Positions 60,161 to 64,000 of a stretch of DNA of 64,000 nt are shown piece after piece. The first letter of the stretch is position 1. Every line of letters starts with the position of its first letter. The stretch is from Aliivibrio sp. S3MY1. Lineage in GTDB: Bacteria; Pseudomonadota; Gammaproteobacteria; Enterobacterales; Vibrionaceae. The stretch is from positions 1-64,000 of the forward strand of contig NZ_JARACO010000015.1 in NCBI RefSeq assembly GCF_028765575.1, written 5' to 3'. The position numbers and the translations under genes are program-made. Below the pieces are notes generated by a model that saw nothing but the letters and a program-made list of their open reading frames with translations, made no database searches and was not told where the DNA came from.

Positions 60161-60418
60161 TTATTCAGCGTCGATAGAAACGAATTTACGGTTTTTAGGA
60201 CCTTTAACTTCAAACTTCACTTTACCTTCAGATAGAGCGAAAAGAGTGTGGTCTTTACCGATGCCTACGTTAGTACCAGCGTGGAATTTAGTACCACGTT
60301 GACGTACGATGATGTTACCTGCAAGAACAGATTCGCCACCGAAACGCTTAACACCAAGACGTTTACTTTCTGAATCGCGGCCGTTACGAGTAGAACCGCC
60401 AGCTTTTTTATGTGCCAT
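60161..60418 (-). CDS. rpmA: 50S ribosomal protein bL27
   Basis: bL27 is a component of the large subunit whose N-terminal arm reaches the peptidyl-transferase centre. The 85 residues begin [28 protein letters not shown], exactly the bL27 pattern, with no N-terminal extension. The spacing to rplU is 17 bp. An AAGGAG site precedes it. It is the second gene of rplU-rpmA and ends at a strong terminator. Confidence 0.98.
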   Translation of the reverse strand: MAHKKAGGSTRNGRDSESKRLGVKRFGGESVLAGNIIVRQRGTKFHAGTNVGIGKDHTLFALSEGKVKFEVKGPKNRKFVSIDAE

Positions 60419-60435
60419 TTGTTATTCTCCTTAAA

Positions 60436-60747
60436 TTAAGCGCTGATGCCAGTGATTCTGACTTCAGTGAACCATTGACGATGGCCCTGCTGCTTACGAG
60501 AATGCTTACGACGACGGAACTTAACGATTTTAATTTTATCGCCACGACCGTGCTGAACTACTTCCGCAGTTACTTTACCGCCAGCTACTAGAGGTGCACC
60601 AATAGTGATTTCTTCACCATTAGCAATCATAAGAACGTTGTCGAAATCAACTGTTGCGCCAGTCTCAACGTCTAATTTTTCCAAGCGAAGAGTTTGACCT
60701 TCACTTACACGGTGTTGTTTACCACCAGATTGGAAAACAGCGTACAT
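60436..60747 (-). CDS. rplU: 50S ribosomal protein bL21
   Basis: bL21 binds 23S rRNA in the large subunit. The 103 residues (103 in E. coli) begin [25 protein letters not shown] and end in the conserved basic [26 protein letters not shown]. It is the first gene of rplU-rpmA and divergent from ispB. Its promoter is at about 60835-60863, giving a leader of about 80 nt. Confidence 0.98.
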   Translation of the reverse strand: MYAVFQSGGKQHRVSEGQTLRLEKLDVETGATVDFDNVLMIANGEEITIGAPLVAGGKVTAEVVQHGRGDKIKIVKFRRRKHSRKQQGHRQWFTEVRITGISA

Positions 60748-60834
60748 ATTTTACTCCGCTACTTTCGCACTACCATATATTTTGTTTACTCAACAATTTT
60801 GGTGTGCGTTAAACTTGTCATCAATAGGGTCCGG

Positions 60835-60863
60835 ATTCTACGCGAATGATTTCAATCTGACAA
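60835..60863 (-). promoter_or_regulatory. rplU promoter
   Basis: On the minus strand TTGTCA (60863-60858), 17 bp, TAGAAT (60840-60835) form a strong sigma-70 promoter, followed by a GC-rich CCGGACC. Confidence 0.75.
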
Positions 60864-61023
60864 CCCAAAAATGAAGAAAAATGATGAAAAGATCACCGGC
60901 ATGCTTAATAAGCCATAAGGAGGTAATTTTCGACTGTATTGCCAACCCCATTTTAGTGTATTATTTATGTAATCACTTATTACACTTAAGCCTACATTGG
61001 GCCCTAACCTTGCTGGAATAATA

Positions 61024-61995
61024 ATGGATTTTAAAGCTATCCAAGCCCTTACGGCTGATGACATGGCAATCGTAAATGAAACCATCCTAGCTCAACTGAA
61101 CTCAGATGTTGCGCTTATCAACCAACTTGGTTTTTACATTGTAAGCGGCGGCGGAAAACGTCTACGCCCAGTTCTTGCTATTTTATCTGCAAAAGCACTT
61201 GGATACGAAGGTAAAGACCATACAATGGCTGCGGCCTTTATTGAATTTATTCATACCGCAACCTTACTTCATGACGATGTTGTTGATGAATCAGATATGC
61301 GTCGTGGAAAAGCCACAGCGAATGCCGAATTTGGTAATGCAGCAAGTGTACTGGTTGGTGACTTTATTTATACACGCTCATTCCAAATGATGACGAGCTT
61401 AGGATCCATAAAGATCCTTAGCTTAATGAGTGAGTCTGTCAATGTGATCGCCGAAGGTGAAGTTCTGCAATTAATGAACTGCAACGATCCTAATACAACT
61501 GAAGAAAGCTATATGCAGGTGATCTACTCTAAGACCGCTCGCCTATTCGAAGCTGCGACTCAGATCGGCGCGATCCTAAATGATGCACCACAAGAAATTG
61601 AAACCGCTCTACAAAATTACGGCAAATACCTTGGCACGGCATTCCAGCTTATTGACGATGTCATGGACTACACCTCTGATGGTGAAGACATGGGTAAAAA
61701 TGTAGGCGATGACCTCGCAGAGGGGAAACCAACACTTCCTTTACTGCACGCAATGAATCACGGTAATGAAGAGCAAGCAGCGATGATCCGTGAAGCGATT
61801 GAACAAGGGAATGGGCTTGATAAACTCGAACCTATTTTAGCCTGTATGAAAGAAGTCGGTTCATTAGAGTACACTAAGTTAAAAGCCGATGAAGAAGCAG
61901 ACAAAGCGATTGCTGAATTAAACATACTGCCTGAATCAGATTATAAAGAAGCGTTAAAAGCACTGGCTCACTTAGCCGTTAAACGCAGTAAGTAA
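61024..61995 (+). CDS. ispB: Octaprenyl diphosphate synthase IspB
   Basis: IspB makes the C40 side chain of ubiquinone and menaquinone from farnesyl diphosphate and isopentenyl diphosphate. The two Asp-rich motifs DDVVDESDMRRG and LIDDVMDYTSDG are present, as is GGGKRLRPVLAIL. The start is ATG 61024 with GGA 6 nt upstream, giving 323 residues, as in E. coli. The frame is open further upstream, to 60997, but that ATG lacks a ribosome-binding site and family-like residues. It is divergent from rplU, conserved in gammaproteobacteria. Confidence 0.95.
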   Translation: MDFKAIQALTADDMAIVNETILAQLNSDVALINQLGFYIVSGGGKRLRPVLAILSAKALGYEGKDHTMAAAFIEFIHTATLLHDDVVDESDMRRGKATANAEFGNAASVLVGDFIYTRSFQMMTSLGSIKILSLMSESVNVIAEGEVLQLMNCNDPNTTEESYMQVIYSKTARLFEAATQIGAILNDAPQEIETALQNYGKYLGTAFQLIDDVMDYTSDGEDMGKNVGDDLAEGKPTLPLLHAMNHGNEEQAAMIREAIEQGNGLDKLEPILACMKEVGSLEYTKLKADEEADKAIAELNILPESDYKEALKALAHLAVKRSK

Positions 61996-62021
61996 GATTT
62001 ACGCTTAAAAGTAAGAAATAA

Positions 62022-62050
62022 AAAGGGCAGATATTCACTATCTGCCCTTT
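62022..62050. terminator. Convergent terminator between ispB and mdh
   Basis: AAAGGGCAGATA (62022-62033) pairs with TATCTGCCCTTT (62039-62050) over 12 bp, with the better T-tract on the minus (mdh) side. Confidence 0.9.
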
Positions 62051-62078
62051 GCTCTTTTATAAATCGAGCAATTATTCG

Positions 62079-63014
62079 TTACTTAACGAACTCTTCGCCA
62101 ATTTTGATATCCGATCTCAAAGTATCTAGCATGCTATCTAATGCTTCTTGTTCAAATGCACTTAGCTCACCATAAGATTGAATTTCTTCAACCCCATTTT
62201 TACCAAGAAGAATTGGTTGAGCAAAAAAGCGAGCGTGCTCACCATTACCTTCAACATAAGCACATTCAACAACGCCCTTCTCACCACTTAATGCTTTCAC
62301 TAGTGATAGACCAAAGCGACATGCCGCTTGCCCCATTGAAAGTGTCGCAGAACCACCACCGGCTTTTGCTTCAACAACTTCTGTGCCTGCATTTTGAATT
62401 CGAGGAGTTAGTGCTGCAACTTCTTCAGCAGTAAACTCAACACCTTCTACTTGAGAAAGAAGAGGAAGAATCGTTACACCTGAATGGCCTCCGATAACTG
62501 GTACGCGGATCTCACCTGGATCTTTGTCTTTTAATTCAGCAACAAACGTTTCAGAGCGGATCACATCCAGTGTTGTTACACCAAACAATTTATTTTTATC
62601 GTATACACCCGCTTTCTTTAATACTTCTGCTGCAATCGCAACGGTTGTATTTACTGGGTTAGTAATAATACCAATACATGCATTTGGACATGTCACTGCA
62701 ATTTTTTCAGCTAATGACTTAACAATGCCAGCATTAATATTGAAAAGATCTGAGCGATCCATACCAGGTTTACGAGCAACACCGGCAGAAATTAAAACCA
62801 CATCTGCATTATCGAGAGCTGGCGTAGGATCTTCACCGCAATATCCTTTGATAGATACAGGCGTTGGGATGTGACTAAGATCCGCAGCAACACCTGGTGT
62901 TACTGGTGCAATATCATAAAGAGCAAGATCTGATCCTGCTGGTAATCGATTCTTAAGAAGTAATGCTAACGCTTGTCCGATGCCTCCTGCGGCGCCAATA
63001 ACAGCAACTTTCAT
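62079..63014 (-). CDS. mdh: Malate dehydrogenase Mdh
   Basis: Mdh interconverts malate and oxaloacetate with NAD in the TCA cycle. The Rossmann motif [14 protein letters not shown] (about 7-20), the substrate arginines in the [14 protein letters not shown] loop and the catalytic His in [12 protein letters not shown] are present. It has 311 residues (312 in E. coli). The ribosome-binding site AAGGAGA precedes its ATG. It is divergent from argR, as in many Vibrionaceae and enterics. Confidence 0.97.
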   Translation of the reverse strand: MKVAVIGAAGGIGQALALLLKNRLPAGSDLALYDIAPVTPGVAADLSHIPTPVSIKGYCGEDPTPALDNADVVLISAGVARKPGMDRSDLFNINAGIVKSLAEKIAVTCPNACIGIITNPVNTTVAIAAEVLKKAGVYDKNKLFGVTTLDVIRSETFVAELKDKDPGEIRVPVIGGHSGVTILPLLSQVEGVEFTAEEVAALTPRIQNAGTEVVEAKAGGGSATLSMGQAACRFGLSLVKALSGEKGVVECAYVEGNGEHARFFAQPILLGKNGVEEIQSYGELSAFEQEALDSMLDTLRSDIKIGEEFVK

Positions 63015-63250
63015 GTTCTTTCTCCTTGAGTAGTAGAGGTATATTTTTATTATTAATTTACTTTCAAACTGAAAGTGACGTTATAGCAAGCTCAAATGAA
63101 ATTCAATGCTCTTCGCTTCGCTTTGCGACCTTACGCAATGACATACTAATCGTGCTAAAAATTGAGCGCGACTCTACTTGCATTTATCCTTGCTTGTAAA
63201 TGAAATTGTCTTACGAATTAGAGATCTTGAACAAAGCATAATGAATAAAA

Positions 63251-63268
63251 CATGAGTAAGTATTCACA
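63251..63268 (+). promoter_or_regulatory. Candidate ARG box upstream of argR
   Basis: TGAGT-AAGT-ATTCA (63253-63266) matches nine of the ten fixed arm bases of the ArgR consensus TGAAT-N4-ATTCA. It lies 80 bp before argR in the divergent mdh/argR region (63015-63347). That region otherwise shows only a short inverted repeat (CATTTA/TAAATG at 63181-63202). A second box at the usual 21-bp spacing was not seen. Confidence 0.45.
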
Positions 63269-63347
63269 TAAATTCCATTTTGATTTGGTTATAGATAAAT
63301 AATTATGCGAGAATAGTAGGAATTATTGCAAAAAGAATCAAAACATC

Positions 63348-63818
63348 ATGCGAAATAATGAAAAGCAAGAACGACTAGTTAAAGAATTTAAATCCATTCT
63401 TAAAGCGGAACGATTTGGTTCGCAAGGTGAGATTGTTGATGCCCTTCGTATCTCTGGTTTCGATAATATCAATCAATCAAAAGTATCACGAATGCTAACT
63501 AAGTTTGGCGCAGTTCGAACTCGTAATGCCAAAATGGAAATGGTGTATTGCCTGCCAATTGAACTTGGAGTACCTACAGTTTCAAGCTCGTTACGTGAAC
63601 TTGTGATGGATATTGATTACAACAATGCGTTAGTTGTTATTCACACAGGTCCAGGTGCAGCTCAACTTATTGCTCGATTACTGGATTCTTTAGGTAAATC
63701 AGAAGGGATTTTAGGCGTAGTTGCTGGCGATGACACTATCTTCATTACTCCAACACGATCAATTAATGTCGCTGACTTATTTGATTCTGTTTGCGATCTT
63801 TTTGAATATAGCGTGTAG
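63348..63818 (+). CDS. argR: Arginine repressor ArgR
   Basis: ArgR is the hexameric arginine-responsive repressor of arginine biosynthesis. It has an N-terminal winged helix (about 5-75, [36 protein letters not shown]) and a C-terminal oligomerisation and arginine-binding domain (about 85-156, [15 protein letters not shown] and [13 protein letters not shown] with the conserved GDD/arginine pocket). It has 156 residues, as in E. coli. It may control itself through the candidate box upstream. Confidence 0.96.
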   Translation: MRNNEKQERLVKEFKSILKAERFGSQGEIVDALRISGFDNINQSKVSRMLTKFGAVRTRNAKMEMVYCLPIELGVPTVSSSLRELVMDIDYNNALVVIHTGPGAAQLIARLLDSLGKSEGILGVVAGDDTIFITPTRSINVADLFDSVCDLFEYSV

Positions 63819-63839
63819 CGTCACACTTCCTAATAAATA

Positions 63840-63871
63840 GAGGTCACTCTTAACACTAAAGTGGCCTTTAC
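63840..63871 (+). terminator. Probable terminator of argR
   Basis: AGGTCACT (63841-63848) pairs with AGTGGCCT (63860-63867) with one wobble, followed by a few T. The remaining bases to the window end show nothing I can name. Confidence 0.5.
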
Positions 63872-64000
63872 TCTCTCATTATCTTCACCCTCCCCGTAAC
63901 TCTCTAGCATTAATAAAATCTAACTTTAGACGATAACTCTAATTATTAACCTCATCAATAGTTATTTATTTCACACTTTTGATATATTTTAATTAACAGT

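Noticed and set aside
62524-62874. 116-codon plus-strand frame inside mdh
   Set aside because: It is antisense to a highly conserved enzyme; no independent evidence for coding.

Overview
The window reads as a stretch of chromosome I of a low-GC member of the Vibrionaceae, most likely Aliivibrio (A. fischeri-like). The evidence is AT-rich intergenic DNA, gammaproteobacterial proteins that align end to end with E. coli families, Vibrio-type gene order (tamBA-msrA-ytfK-ytfJ followed by a Zur-boxed zrg-like zinc operon and cysDN-transporter-cysC), and Vibrionaceae-type short inverted-repeat and heptad elements. There are no phages, complete insertion sequences, CRISPR arrays or tRNA genes. Nearly all of it is core genome.

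Layout. 1-200: a stable-RNA (rrn P1-like) promoter pointing off the left edge. 0.2-7.5 kb: tamB and tamA (translocation and assembly module), msrA, ytfK, ytfJ. 7.5-11 kb: a five-gene zinc operon (DUF2607, ZrgA/DUF2796, ABC ATPase, FtsX-like permease, DUF3299) behind a near-perfect Zur box. The zur gene itself lies at 30.4 kb. 11.0-12.2 kb: a candidate 30-residue membrane peptide gene and a TIGR03899-like gene. 12.3-17.1 kb: sulfate activation (cysD, cysN, an SLC13/RCK transporter, cysC). 17.4-23.6 kb: cpdB, a Crp-like regulator, elaA, an EamA transporter, the ytfB/fklB divergent pair, a DUF2780 gene. 23.6-28 kb: cysJIH, completing sulfate to sulfide together with cysDNC. 28-33.4 kb: a small conserved protein, an outer-membrane barrel, dusA, zur, cheX, pgi. 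33.6-38.5 kb: an Omp85-like barrel, alr, dnaB, a DUF481 protein. 38.6-43 kb: an RND efflux pump and its adaptor. 43.2-48.2 kb: leuLABCD with a leader-peptide attenuator. 48.3-56.6 kb: DUF547, djlA, then lptD-surA-pdxA-rsmA-apaH, with apaG missing from its usual place. 56.8-63.8 kb: folA, yjjB/yjjP, cgtA, rpmA, rplU, ispB, mdh, argR.

How the parts work together. Two blocks assemble the outer membrane (TamA/TamB; LptD/SurA). Two blocks assimilate sulfur (cysDN-transporter-cysC and cysJIH). Zinc control is paired here: Zur and a Zur-type operator in front of the zrg-like operon. Leucine synthesis is controlled by ribosome stalling on a 20-codon leader.

The least explained material is a family of intergenic elements. 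Tandem 7-bp arrays occur at three places: after cheX (5 copies), fused to the leuD stop codon (12 copies), and between apaH and folA (5 copies). They share flanking modules, a 19-nt core at two loci and a terminator module at two loci. A MITE-like inverted-repeat element sits beside the cheX copy. Other points worth checking are the candidate peptide gene at 11.1 kb, the hairpin between zrgA and the ABC gene, the altered cysteine pattern in LptD, a lipobox on CpdB, and the internal duplication in the DUF481 protein. Coding ends include stop codons. Starts were chosen from ribosome-binding sites and remembered family lengths; no database search was run.
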